Both the position numbers and the translations under genes were made by a program. The notes beneath the pieces were generated by a model. The model was not told where the DNA came from, made no database searches, and saw only the letters and a program-made list of their open reading frames with translations. DNA of 64,000 bases from Diphasiastrum complanatum (taxonomy: Eukaryota > Streptophyta > Lycopodiopsida > Lycopodiales > Lycopodiaceae), in contig CM055096.1 in NCBI GenBank assembly GCA_029204225.1, positions 749,001 to 813,000 on the forward strand, read 5' to 3'. Shown here one piece after another: positions 25,401 to 33,050 of the stretch (positions are counted from its first letter, which is position 1; every line of letters starts with the position of its first letter).

Positions 25401-27589
25401 TTTCATCACCTTTATTGATGACCATACAAGAAAGGAGTTGATTTACTCCTTGGTAAGGAAAAGCCAAGCGGTTGACAAGTTCATGGAATTCAGATCATAT
25501 GTCGAACGACAAACAGGAGGTAAGATCACCAAGCTTAGGTCTGACACCAAAGGCGAGTGCATGTCAAATGAGTTTGCTGCATTTTGTGAAAAGGAAGGAA
25601 TAGAGAAACAATACACACACTTCTACAGCCCACAAGAGAATGGCGTGGCTGAACGCAAAAATTGTGTACTTGTGGAGATGGCATGGAGTATGTTCTAAGA
25701 GAAGGGACTAGGTACTGAATTTTGGGCAGAAGCAGTGCACACCGCAGCCTACTTGATCAATCATCTACTAACAAAGGCAGTAAAGGACTATACTCCGGTT
25801 GTGGACAGGAAAGAAGCCATCTATTAAGCATCTTCACACCTTTGGATGCATTGCCTATTGCCACATCCCCAAAGAGAAAAGAAAAAAAATGGAATGAAAT
25901 CAAAGCGCTGCATTTTTGTGGGATATAGTTGCCGTACCAAGGGCTGTAGATTGTCCAAGATAGAAACTAAGAAAATTATTTGTAGCTGTGATGTATTCTT
26001 TGACGAAGATGCTGCCTCAGGGGATACCAATACATCGGAATCCACTCATTGAAATTGAACGTTTTGAGAACACTCAAGGAGATAGCAGAATGGATGAACA
26101 GGATGGCAGAAAGGAAGACTTGAATTTCTTCGAAGATCGAGTACAGCAACAGGAAATTGAGCAGGTACAAGAGGATTGATCAACCTTGCAAGCACATGAC
26201 CAGTGATCATGAGTTGGCACAACAAGGAATTGAGCAGAGGGCACAAAGATCAGATCAAATTCATAGGCTTCCAACTCATTTTGATGATGCCAGGGCTCAT
26301 GGCAGTCCAAGATCCTGAGATAGGCATCCAAGAGCTTGAAACCTTCCACGAAGCCACAACTGGGAGAGACGCAGAAAAATGGTGGAAAGCAATGAAGGAA
26401 GAAATAGGTTCCATCACAACAAATCAAACATAGAGTTTGACACTGTTACCACCAGGGCGCAAGGCAATTGAGTCCAAGTGGGTTTACAACGTAAAACTTG
26501 GAGCAGATAGGGAGGTGGAACGCTACAAAGCTAGACTTGTTAGATTAATGTGATCTAGCAGTGTTCTCTGTGTTTCAATATATTATGTGTAGTAGAGCCG
26601 CCCCTTTGTACCCTCGTTCATTTATTCAATAAAAGTGAGTTGTATGAGAGCTTGGGCTCTCGGAGAATCCCCAGCGTTTTGTGCTTTGTTACAGCCTAAC
26701 TGTGTTATGTGCGTTCTTGAATCTGTCTTATTGTGCAGGTGTCTCTAACAATCACATCCCCTCCAGGTTGAGACTAGCAGGCCCTGAAAAAATCCATCAC
26801 ACTAAAAATAAACGAAGTTATCTCTCTCAGGTTCCGTAAGTGCCGATTAAGATGGACAACTAGTTTTTTAGGACATTTACTAAACTAAAAAGGGCTAGAG
26901 TCTACGGAAATCAGACATCTTTTGGTTCACTGGGAATTATGTGATTTTGGAGCTCCTTCATCTCTAATATCCTCTCTATGAACCTTAAGATCTCCAATGT
27001 TCGTGTGCCTGCGCCTACTCTCATACAAGCACGAGAGAAAATTGTGGAGACACTATTCGCAGTAAAATTAGAGGCCCTGCTGGGGTTAAGTGCACCCCGG
27101 GATCATTCTACTTACCCCCAAGCATTTGAATACAGACTTGCTCTCATTCACGCTTGAAATGCAGATAATCATGTGTTCATGATAGCTAAGCATATAACCA
27201 GAGTGAGGGCTCCCTCGCCATACACGAAGTCCATGGCTTGGATGCATATTCATCCGCTGCAAAAGCTGCCCCTACCTACCTACTTTGAAATTGAGCAAAA
27301 CCAAAGCTAATTATTGTATTAGCTCGACATCTTACTATAAATGCATAGTATCATGTAATAGGGTAATTTTTGGGGCTAAACCTATGGATGAGGTACGGCC
27401 TTGTTTGTGGAGCCTGCTTGGTTAATCATATTCGGGTAAGGGTGGGGCGAACAACGTTACCTTGGCAAGTGTGACCTGCGGCAGATTGGCACCTCTGAAA
27501 AAAGCCACTGCCTCTGCACCACTGATTCTTCCATCACCATCACTGTCTGCCTTCTGAAAATATGTAATGAAGGCCTCCTGATTTGACAT
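1360..27589 (-). CDS. EH/PAN1: EH-domain endocytic adaptor (EPS15/Pan1-like, plant TPLATE-complex type), partial; five exons
   Basis: Gene model: complement(join(1360..1434, 10195..10394, 22894..23151, 23268..24180, 27461..27589)), 525 codons, 3' part beyond the left edge. Residues 1-95 form EH domain 1 with EF-hand loop DSDGDGRISGAE. Residues ~96-310 are a Pro/Ser/Gln-rich linker. EH domain 2 starts at PWPKM with loop DSDRDGKISGDQ and ends in GRPLPAVLP. A short linker and the start of a coiled coil (EKLEFYRSKLQEI) follow. This order matches plant EH1/EH2-Pan1 proteins, which act at the plasma membrane in clathrin-mediated endocytosis and autophagy as TPLATE-complex subunits (family knowledge). 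All introns have GT..AG ends and compatible phases (0,1,1,0). The start ATG is preceded in frame by a TGA 18 bases upstream. Assigning EH1 versus EH2 is not possible here. Confidence 0.85.
1435..3099. other. Left part of EH intron 4; no gene seen
   Basis: AT-rich sequence with only short composition-driven frames. Around 2338 the minus strand carries TGATATCAAAGCC, resembling a decayed copia primer-binding site (TGGTATCAGAGCC), so remnants of a minus LTR element may lie here. Confidence 0.4.
3100..5560 (+). mobile_element. Decayed Ty3/gypsy element (gag, protease, partial RT) in EH intron 4
   Basis: Frames broken by many stops carry, in order: a gag segment about 3575-3890 (EALLRIPEEVLMYLQLFHF, VRETLRPFVRKE), a degenerate zinc knuckle about 4150-4205 (CFGC, then H and C), an aspartic-protease segment about 4395-4600 (LFDIGSSDNAINSTLVRKL), and RT from about 4990 (VDYRGLNKISIKHQHPMPRI, VMPFGLTNA). 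The catalytic box reads FTDAILTYS instead of F-x-DD, so RT is dead. Right after, PDPQKVVVIVAWPVP shows an internal deletion to the post-RT region. No LTRs identified. Confidence 0.8.
5569..5640. repeat. Triplicated CTCCATCGCTGG minisatellite
   Basis: The 12-base word occurs at 5571-5582, 5596-5607 and 5625-5636, spaced 25 and 29 bases, with CCAG/CTGG pairs that could form small hairpins. It marks the junction between the gypsy remnant and the LINE. Confidence 0.6.
5881..6575 (+). pseudogene. LINE ORF1-like protein, frameshifted
   Basis: The first frame (5881-6216) starts MAPKKKGGAPTPPP and is Pro/Ser-rich. The second (6192-6575) has a heptad-rich coiled coil. Their overlap suggests one ORF broken by a frameshift. 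Plant L1-type ORF1 proteins are nucleic-acid-binding chaperones; no RRM or zinc knuckle is visible, so the call rests on position before the endonuclease. Confidence 0.5.
6830..7330 (+). pseudogene. LINE ORF2 endonuclease domain
   Basis: Endonuclease/exonuclease/phosphatase-fold motifs appear in order: N-x-N-G at the start, an E in LLAETHES, SGGVACL, and LAGDFNACTSSRQTE with the conserved D and N. The frame is broken once near 7227. Family role: nicks target DNA to prime reverse transcription. Confidence 0.7.
8389..8460. repeat. (TC)n microsatellite, 72 bp
   Basis: Uninterrupted TC repeat, about 36 units. It is followed by a short A/G-rich segment, CACCCCTC and AAAAAAATTTGCG, an arrangement that recurs after the CT tract at 22399. 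Confidence 0.95.
8517..8640. repeat. CGTTTCG / CGAAACG word module
   Basis: The word CGTTTC and its complement GAAACG recur around ten times in both orientations with short spacers, giving several overlapping hairpins (for example TTCGAAACGGGGTCGTTTCG). No coding function inferred. Confidence 0.6.
8740..10194. other. Right part of EH intron 4; AT-rich, no gene
   Basis: No recognisable coding. At 8929-9120 AGCAA and TTGCT words alternate in a T/A background. A 16-base G run lies at 9545-9560. Short frames (9061, 9474) show no known motif. Confidence 0.5.
10195..10394 (-). CDS. EH/PAN1: EH gene exon 4 (linker), 12.5 kb downstream of exon 3
   Basis: 200 bases between acceptor TTGTTAG and donor GTATAG. 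The exon needs one base from the previous exon, exactly what exon 3 supplies, giving Arg then LLQPYGSGPSPTGGRPP. It ends in phase 0 after NANGDQ. The Gly/Pro-rich start and the later NKFMGENG resemble in composition and order the linker between EH domain 2 and the coiled coil of plant EH proteins. Called from phase, splice sites and position; similarity alone is modest. Confidence 0.65.
10811..11250 (+). pseudogene. Ty3/gypsy aspartic protease fragment in EH intron 3
   Basis: A 98-codon frame contains LVWFDTGSSHDILNSRMV, the retropepsin active-site motif, and later YRYTVEMPEVWDERVS, colinear with the gypsy protease at 4395-4600 (KYQYTVKMVDGKRTKIWDTR). A decayed continuation (VLKGERPSVKGPLITSMQ, frame at 11148) is also gypsy-like. 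Probably the same family as the element at 3100-5560; no LTRs found. Confidence 0.7.
11936..12347 (+). repeat. 5' LTR of copia element
   Basis: 412 bases. The first bases are TTTTAGGAATT where the 3' LTR has TGTTAGGAATT, so the terminal TG is mutated. It ends CTAACA directly before the primer-binding site. An internal direct repeat of CTATTTTTAGTATAGG occurs twice. Confidence 0.9.
12348..13153 (+). other. Primer-binding site and long repetitive leader
   Basis: Begins TGGTATCAGAGCC. From about 12380 to 13090 the leader is a string of degenerate short units of the type ATCTGGTGGAGG / GCAGGT / ATCTGAGGG / CAGGACAG, mainly purine-rich on the plus strand. Minus-strand open frames here reflect that composition. 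Confidence 0.7.
13154..14383 (+). CDS. copia Gag-protease
   Basis: 410 codons from ATG 13154 (MGSLNESVLPESSNLDGSN), preferred over the in-frame ATG at 13100 because copia Gag usually starts close to the LDGSNYxxWK motif. Gag capsid region to about residue 220, a basic linker, zinc knuckle CNFCGKYGHFAFEC (CX2CX4HX4C), then the protease active site WYIDSGATQHMTPHREW. The frame stops at 14381 with TGA, but GAG-pre-integrase sequence (FGHLNYKSLQVL) continues in broken form to about 14640. Confidence 0.85.
   Translation: MGSLNESVLPESSNLDGSNYSLWKFKLQNILQDKDYWEIVMGQEVMAHGLNDQDRRAFEKRVQHAHHIINLSVKDKVIPLIMNAVGPKDAWDILRTHLETVSKSRALFLNNKLHTLKIESEESIPNFITMVKDLRDQLSSIGAIVLDNTLVQIVLNSLPLQYQNFVMILSLRERSPTFDELNGLLLQEELRRQNLMSREDFKELGFFSKNQGKKGKKKGGNYDQKQEGKDNTEKGDSSKSNPKRNGNCNFCGKYGHFAFECRKKKAIQDRKKQSGNFIEDEDKSEAVGCYELFSASTSEISEDYWYIDSGATQHMTPHREWFTQFDDTGVNSHVKLGDNSSYNIKGRGTVRVHLPSGNIGEIKNVLYVPGLKKNLLSVSAITKQNMIVEFDDRKCLIKDKSKDYKVVAT
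14384..15735 (+). pseudogene. copia integrase with RT deleted
   Basis: Frame 14680-15252 holds the integrase core: FVDDFSRK, LRSDKGGQF and NGVAERKNKS, followed by FGCIAYAHIPKD. The first catalytic Asp region before 14680 is degraded (stop TAG at 14695). After a stop near 15250 the region continues to 15735 with the spacer (TSPTKKLPRWYFE) and ends FYRTKFKLNGYIEPD: the start of RT joined abruptly to a stop. Confidence 0.8.
15787..16192 (+). repeat. 3' LTR of copia element
   Basis: 406 bases, starts TGTTAGGAATTAATGG after the polypurine tract and ends AATAACA, followed by target duplication AATAA. It differs from the 5' LTR by scattered substitutions and two small indels. Confidence 0.9.
16580..16690. 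repeat. GTCGA / TCGAC word module
   Basis: Within about 110 bases the words GTCGA, TCGAC and GTCGAC recur in both orientations, including ATGTCGACTTTTGGTCGAT. It overlaps the degraded end of the minus copia gag. Confidence 0.45.
16590..17427 (-). pseudogene. Ty1/copia gag fragment, minus strand, EH intron 3
   Basis: Frames 17427-17197 (LDGTNCNVWKFKAANIL, WEIVTSRELVP) and 17171-16908 (NRLHTLKMEASATFNDHIT, DLMDQLASVGETLS) are colinear with copia Gag such as the one at 13154. A frameshift or small deletion separates them. No protease or pol follows. Minus-strand GGGGAGTGTTAGGATC at about 17656 looks like a polypurine tract plus LTR start, but its relation to this gag is unclear. Confidence 0.7.
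17900..20515 (-). mobile_element. Decayed minus-strand LTR element with remnant copia gag
   Basis: Two diverged copies of one sequence occur at about 18226-18502 and 20220-20514. Read on the minus strand both begin TGTTG-A-G-TAT-ACCTTCACAT; the lower copy is preceded by the polypurine run AAGGGGGAG. They look like the 3' and 5' LTRs of a minus element of about 2.5 kb. Between them the minus strand keeps a gag-like stretch near 19020-19160 (SLADHNQLVASVFKDN) with many stops. The lower LTR ends are not resolvable. A plus-strand gag-like stretch near 19395 (LIEKFDERNFPTWQVNAW) may be a second remnant. Confidence 0.5.
20516..21600. other. EH intron 3, no gene seen
   Basis: AT-rich, no frame longer than about 60 codons and no recognisable motif. 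Confidence 0.5.
21612..21815. repeat. GGACGC / GCGTCC word module with A/T-rich core
   Basis: GCGTCC-GGACGC words cluster on the left (21615-21680) and right (21763-21805), separated by about 80 bases of long T and A runs. The two arms are in inverted relation, so the whole can fold back. Similar in architecture to 571-840 but with GC arms outside and the A/T core inside. Confidence 0.6.
21880..22590. repeat. GAATCGG word modules bracketing a (CT)n tract
   Basis: GAATCGG and AATCGG words recur at 21880-21985. CGATTC/GAATCG words in both orientations recur at 22526-22583, after a (CT)n run at 22399-22453 and the segment GGGACCCCTC and AAAAAAAATTTAC. The same order, CT tract then CCCCTC then an A/T hairpin then a palindromic word block, is seen at 8389-8640 with a different word. 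Confidence 0.5.
22399..22453. repeat. (CT)n microsatellite, 55 bp
   Basis: Uninterrupted CT repeat in EH intron 3, about 440 bases downstream (in gene orientation) of exon 3. Confidence 0.95.
22894..23151 (-). CDS. EH/PAN1: EH gene exon 3 (second half of EH domain 2)
   Basis: 258 bases after acceptor TTTGTCAG. The split codon gives Glu, then ILKQIWDLSDQDGDYMLSL, the helix-loop typical of the second EH domain, then FCTALFLMERHREGRPLP. It ends NVPAWQQNP plus one base before donor GTGAGT (phase 1). The open frame that continues to 22637 is intron read-through. Confidence 0.87.
23268..24180 (-). CDS. EH/PAN1: EH gene exon 2 (end of EH1, linker, start of EH2)
   Basis: 913 bases after acceptor TGTGTGCAG, opening with IWQFSDQAQRGFL, which completes EH domain 1. 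It includes the family stretch LTPEIVRAAL, a long Ser/Pro/Ala/Gln linker, then PWPKM and the second EF-hand loop. It ends at donor GTAATA in phase 1; the intron to exon 3 is only 116 bases. Confidence 0.88.
24930..26750 (+). mobile_element. Ty1/copia remnant in EH intron 1: integrase and RT start joined to a 3' LTR
   Basis: Frames from 25145 show GAG-pre-integrase (LWHQRLGHPGEGAIRAI), integrase (YFITFIDDHTRK, LRSDTKGECMSNEF, NGVAERKN), and the RT start (WWKAMKEEIGSI, WVYNVKLGADREVERYKARL). After KARLV the sequence passes directly into a 213-base LTR at 26538-26750 beginning TGTTAGA and ending TCTAACA, with AATAAA inside. RT and RNase H are therefore missing and several stops and frameshifts are present. 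No 5' LTR, gag or protease was found; TGGTATCATAATAA near 24707 may be a decayed primer-binding site. Antisense to the host gene. Confidence 0.75.
26538..26750 (+). repeat. Short copia LTR (213 bp)
   Basis: Ends are 7-base perfect inverted repeats TGTTAGA/TCTAACA. It contains a poly(A)-type signal AATAAA. No matching target duplication is seen on the two sides. Confidence 0.6.
27461..27589 (-). CDS. EH/PAN1: EH gene exon 1 (first half of EH domain 1)
   Basis: 43 codons from ATG at 27589 to AAG at 27461, followed by donor GTAACG, phase 0. It begins MSNQEAFITYFQKADSD and contains a canonical EF-hand loop with D, D, D, G, I and E in the expected places. The following intron is 3.28 kb (24181-27460) and contains a plus-strand copia remnant. 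Confidence 0.85.
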
Positions 27590-28013
27590 TGGCTGCTGTT
27601 GCGCCCCCTTCAGTCAGCGTCGCTGTCTCGCCCTCCAAATTGCAACCTAGCTATGCCCTTCGAATTCTAGCAAAGCACCAAAAGTCTGAGTAAAGGATAC
27701 TAGTGCATTGATGGATGGCTAGTTTTCTTCGTAAAAGTGAGGGACCCTAAAGGGCAACACAGATCTGCAGCCAAGCTAAGTGTATAAGGCCCGCGGCAAG
27801 AATATATACAAGATGAAGCAGATATGTGTATGTTACAAGGCAGTAATTGCATGAGATGAGGCGCATTAATACGAAGCCGCTTCACTATTGTGCAGATAAT
27901 TGACAGATTGAGAGATATATTTTCTCATTCTTCTTCTTCTGCTGCTGCTATTGCTGGATCGGATCAAAGAAGAAGAGGGTGCTTGCAAAAGTAAAAGCAA
28001 GTAGGTATCGCAG

Positions 28014-28049
<36 letters not shown>

Positions 28050-28200
28050 GAGAGACGAGAGGGAGAAGGAAAAAAGAGTATTAGCAGCCAGCAGCAGGAG
28101 CTGGGTGGTTATTATTTTTATTTCAATTCGGTTGTTTTTACTTTTTTAGCAACTACTAGTGGGTAGCGGAAATTTCAAAGATTTTGCATGAGAAGTAAGA
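27590..28200 (-). promoter_or_regulatory. 5' leader/promoter region of the EH gene with GA microsatellite
   Basis: Immediately upstream of the ATG in gene orientation. It contains a (GA)16 tract at 28017-28048 (CT on the transcribed strand) and a TCTTCTTCTTCTGCTGCTGCT-like stretch at 27928-27950. CT-rich tracts near plant transcription starts are common, but no TATA box or start site can be assigned with confidence. Confidence 0.4.
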
Positions 28201-28261
28201 TATGTTTACTTTCGTAGTCTCTCTAGGTCCATTTCACACCATGCCCATTGCTGCATCCATG

Positions 28262-28560
28262 ATCCATCCCAATGCTCAAAGCCGCGTACGTGTCCCCTTA
28301 TGTCATTGTTTAACTTTCGCACCAACCATATAGCAATATTTGCTCTTTCTGCCATCCCAGTGCTCAAAGGCACATGTCCCCTTATGCCATTGTTTAACTT
28401 CCACACCAACCATATAGCAATATTTGCTCCTTCATTGATTTGTGATTGATCCATCCCATTGCTCAAAGGCACACGTCCCCTTATCATTGTTTAACTTCCG
28501 CACCAACCATATAGCAATATTTGCTCTTTCATTGATTTGTGATTGATTATTTCGTTGGCA
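28262..28560. repeat. Three-copy tandem repeat upstream of the EH gene
   Basis: Units begin at about 28267, 28355 and 28454 (spacing 88 and 99 bases). Each contains TGCTCAAAG, CGTGTCCCCTTAT, ATTGTTTAACTT and CACCAACCATATAGCAATAT. Minus-strand frames here read a repeated peptide (ANIAIWLVRKLNND) that merely reflects the tandem repeat. Confidence 0.75.
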
Positions 28561-31370
28561 CGGGCAATGCTTACTTGCACAATCACTCAAATATTTGCAA
28601 AATACTTGCATTAGTTGCACAAAAATCTCAAAGCACGTACACAAATTTACTAGACAATTGTTCACAATAGCTTATATAAACTTCTATGAAATGCAAAATA
28701 AAAGTTGTCAGATAATGAGGACCCAAGCCAAACATTGGCTTCCTTTTTTTATCACAACTTGCTATATCAAGTCATGAAACACATGGCGAATATTCTATGT
28801 GATGGCCACATCATTAGAGTGTACCTCTTAGAGACAAGGATGCTCCATCTCATATTCATTGCCTTGTTTGCTTTCTGCGAGGGGTAAATGCGTATGGGAA
28901 GGATTTTATAGTTTTAAGGCCCTTCCTAGGACAAAGACCCAACAAAGTGGAAATCTCGACACTCATGCTTATAGCCATCAAAAAAATTGCAAGCAACACT
29001 TTTGTTGACTCTTTTTGGACACTTGTCATGTATGTGTTTTGGTTTACATTCAGAGCCCATGTGCATGAAGTCTTTTATGCTCCAAAACGTGTGGATTTTC
29101 ATGTAAACAAAAAGGAGACAATCATGCCCTATTATGTCATCAAAATTAAGCTTAAAATTTTTGGCCAAGTTTTTTCATATTGGGGAATAAAATATTTCAT
29201 GGCCCTTCCCTTGAGAAAAACATCATCGAATTATGCCTAACTTGAGCGTTAGCATGAGTTTCTAACACTTTTCATGAGAAGCATGTGGCTATTTTTACAC
29301 TCAAATGTCCATTTCATATCATGATCCATTTTTATGGAGGCTTTGTGGATTGTTGGGGAACATATTTTCTTAAACCTTTCCACTGAGTTAAATGTGCATT
29401 TAATTATGGATGGGCTAAAGGTATGTCAATAGGTCCGTGCATGCATTACATGAGTTCTAAACTTGAAAAAGGCCTTCTCAAAAGATACTTTTATTTTTTT
29501 TCTCTATTTTTTGCTTTCACATGGACCAATCAAAAGACCCAAAAACAAAATCTACGTAACGTCACTTGTCGGGACTAGCAAATTAGTTTATAATTTTTGA
29601 ATTTTTTGAATTGCCGCCGAGTAGCTCTCACACATTTGATTGGTTGACTTGTGCTGCCCGTAGAGTACGATGCTACCCAAAATCAACTTCTTCAAGTTAA
29701 ACTACTAATCTGGAATGGTTACAAATGAGACCACAGTTATAAACTAGTTCATAACCACATTGGTTGGACATTGTGATCACAGTTATCTTGCATGGTTACA
29801 GTTAACGACAGTGTTAATGAATTCAGTGAATGATCGAATTTCTTAGAGTTTGAGAGAGTAAAAAAATTTCACATAGTCCCTCTTGACAAGTCAAGACCAA
29901 AGTCAAGACCAAATCCTTTGAACCCTTCAGTTCTTAGCATAACAGGTAAAAATAAAGTTGTATAAAGTCTTACAATACAGAGTTTCATAAAACAAAGCAA
30001 GTTTTAGGACACGCAGCTATTACATGTCACCATCCCACAAAACACAACCACACGAGTTAGTTACGTGAGGAAGACAGGTGTCATAGCTGAGCATCAGTTG
30101 TTATCCATGTCCGACACAAGATTCACTACTTTATCAGCAAGTTTGCAGTTATACGTGATATGTCCAATCTTCCCTATCATGTAGTTTATACTTAGCAATA
30201 CATTCTGTCATTTTTACGAAACCGTATCAGGGCAGAAGCCATACTGATCAGCATAAGGGTTACAAGAATGTATGAAAAGAACTTCTTTAATTTACCATGT
30301 AAGAAGCCATTTTGCAATGCACAAATAAAACGAGATTTGACACTAAGTATCGGTGCTAGGTACTAGGGCAGATCCATGCCATACTAACTCCAAGGACCTC
30401 CCACGAAGGTAATTAGGAGTCCAAGCACTTTATGGCTCTGGCAAATCCATGCCATACAAGCCCTCTTTTGTCAAACTCAAAAACTAAAAAAATATAGCCT
30501 ACCTTCAGTAACCGCTTTTAAATTTACGAATCCATATCTTGCATTTAGCATCGTAAACCAATCCTTTTTTTATTAGAACAAAAAACGTAAGTTTAACGGG
30601 ATCATATACTTGTAACCAATCACTCTTACCATGTCAAGACGTTTTTTATATGTTGTTGTGTCATATTGCATTTTTAAACGAGAAAGCAATTCATATTAGT
30701 GATGGCTTCGTACCTGGATATGAGATGACGACATTTCCTGCGAGCTACCCATCTTCAACAGCTTAAGCGAAACCCTCCTTATGTACTAACGATTTCAAAC
30801 CGAAAGAGCTGGATTAATGATTGTGCAACTTCCTTATAAGAGTTATCACGTTCTCAAGAAAGGTAAAAGGAATAGTCATTCGTAAACCACAAGTCGTTTA
30901 CATGTTATCACATGCTAAAGACTTATTCTATATATCATTGTACTTGAATTTCAGCAATGTATTTGTTACTACGGTTATCATAATACTCACAACATTCATT
31001 ACTTTTAGTGCTTCACAAAAGTAACTTTAGTTAAAGCCATAAGCATGTATAGATGGTTATCGTAAGCTTGTACACATCCAATCGATTACCTTTATCAATG
31101 AATAATAACGAGACAGGCCAAGCCTTTGTAGGGTGGCCAACTATAGTATACTACACATCAAGCATGATCATGCAAGCAAAGAGTGTTTGATTATATCAAA
31201 CATTAATAGATATATGGGAGGTCCATTGCATTTCAGGATGGCGGCTATCTGAGTAACAAGAAGTGAGGACCAGCACACATTATCAGACAAGGCCGAACTA
31301 TCTGGACCTTAGCTCGACAAGTGTAAAAATTTAAATCTTCACGCTCGGTCATAAAAGCGACGTACAGGAG
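28561..31370. other. Intergenic region, no gene recognised
   Basis: AT-rich; the longest frames (28947-29240 plus, 28926-29168 minus) overlap each other and show no known motif. Confidence 0.5.
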
Positions 31371-31840
31371 AGAGACATGGTTAACTGATGTTTAACTTAA
31401 ACCTCTCTTGTAACAATAAGTTAATTAATCTTGTAATGTATTGGATCATCGTGAGAAGAAAATTATAGAGATGTAACCAACAGTAGCTAGTCTCATGGCG
31501 AGAGAGAACACTTCTCTTGCGCCGACGCGCTGATCTGGAAAACAGACAACGCTCAAAAGAATTGTTGTTGTATACTTGATTTTGATAATATAGACAAGTC
31601 ACAATACTCTGCTCTATCATGTGCATAATCTATGAATTGATTTGAGATGCTTGTTGGCAGTAGATACATAAGTGATGATAATGTGGTTTGGTATAGTATT
31701 ATGGACTTTGAAAGCACATTTGGAATAAGCACACTTGGGCGCTGCCTTGAATGATCTATGAGCAAAATTGCAGATATGCTTCTCAGAATCATGATGATTG
31801 TCGAAGTGTTTCTGACTGCGGACAGCCGCATACTGTCCGC
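31370..31840 (+). repeat. Diverged LTR of the copia family seen at 38.8-43.7 kb, plus orientation
   Basis: 31427-31660 reads AATCTTGTAATGTATTGG, then GCGCTGATCTGGAAAACAG and ACAACGCTCAAAAGAA, then TTGATTTTGATAATATAGAC. This matches in order the minus-strand reading of the LTR at 42962-43739. It is inverted relative to the neighbouring minus copia. A small hairpin GCGGACAG/CTGTCCGC lies at 31814-31843. Confidence 0.55.
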
Positions 31841-32307
31841 AATAGGATACCTTGAAAGTGATTTTTTTTATGGCATGTGAGCCACTGGCCAGTGATCTGA
31901 GTATGGCCAGATTTGCGCATTTGAATAGAACAATTTTTACACGTTTGTGGAATGAGCATTAAATTGAACCATTGACTACTCGATGAGTCAACATGTTTTG
32001 ATATGTCGGTCACTTCAGAGCAATGGTGCCTTGGCTTTGTTAATGACTTCGGTTGAGTCTAAGAATATGAAGGTCTTCACAAAACTGATACTAAGATGAA
32101 ACTAAGCTAAGTGTTAGCTTTTTTGGGATTATGCAAACTATGCGACAAACCGTTCAAATATGCAGACTGTACAAAATCTAGCTCAGAAATATGCAACAGC
32201 CTAAAATGCAAGAAAAAATACTGATGCTTTAAAATCAGAAACTTAAGGTTTCTTCAACTCCCTCTTAAAGCGAGTATTTTCCTAATTCCCAAGCTCGTTC
32301 TTTGCCT

Positions 32308-33013
32308 TTAAAACATAGTCTTGTCCAAGGGTGGGAATGTGTCGGCCACCATCTGCTTGGTCGGAACGAAAACGGTCTTCAGCTCATTTCTCTCAACTAT
32401 ATCTCTGATCATTTGATACCTTATAGCAATGTGTTTCGTTCTGGAATGAAACACTAAATCATTCGTCAGATGTATTGCAGATGTGTTGTCCATGTGTGGG
32501 ATCAGTGGCTTGCTGGCATTTTCTCTCAGTCCATCTAGGAACTGTCTGAGCCATGTTAGCTCATTAGCCATTTTGGCTACAGCAATATAGTTTGCCTCAC
32601 ACGAATATTGGGCAGTTGTTCTCTGCTTCTTATTGATCCAAATAACAGCTGCATCTGCTGCATGGTGCATCCTCCTGAGATGCTTTTCCTATCGTCGTCG
32701 ATTAATGCCCAGCTTGCATCACTATAGGACTTCACTTAAAATCCTGCATGATGAGAAAAACAAAGACCATAGTCTTTTGTCTATTGCAGGTACTATAAGA
32801 TCCTCTTGGCAATTTTCCAGTGTGTCGTGGTCCTGGAATAATGTTGAATTGGCTCACTCTAAACACTGCATAAGCAATGTATGGCCTCGTATTGTTTGCC
32901 AAGTACATCAAGGAACCAATAAGTTTCCTGTAAGGCTTATGCAGCATTTCTTGTCGTTCTGCATCATCTCTGCTCAAAACCTCTTGGGCAACGATGCATG
33001 TGCTAGCATACAC
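32308..33013 (-). pseudogene. copia RT C-terminus and RNase H
   Basis: 32732-33013 carries KLIGSLMYLANNTRPYIAYA. 32308-32670 carries the RNase H C-terminal half (YSCEANYIAVAKMANELTWL, FHSRTKHIAIRY, QMVADTFPPLD). The RT catalytic YVDD lies in the deleted segment. Confidence 0.8.
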
Positions 33014-33050
33014 TTAGCAAATTTGACCAGAGTTCGGTTCTTCCTCTCAA

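Noticed and set aside
28206-28665. Minus-strand repeated peptide frames
   Set aside because: They are translations of a non-coding tandem repeat; frames change between units.
30821-31024. 67-codon plus frame in the intergenic region
   Set aside because: AT-rich, no motif, no splice partners found.
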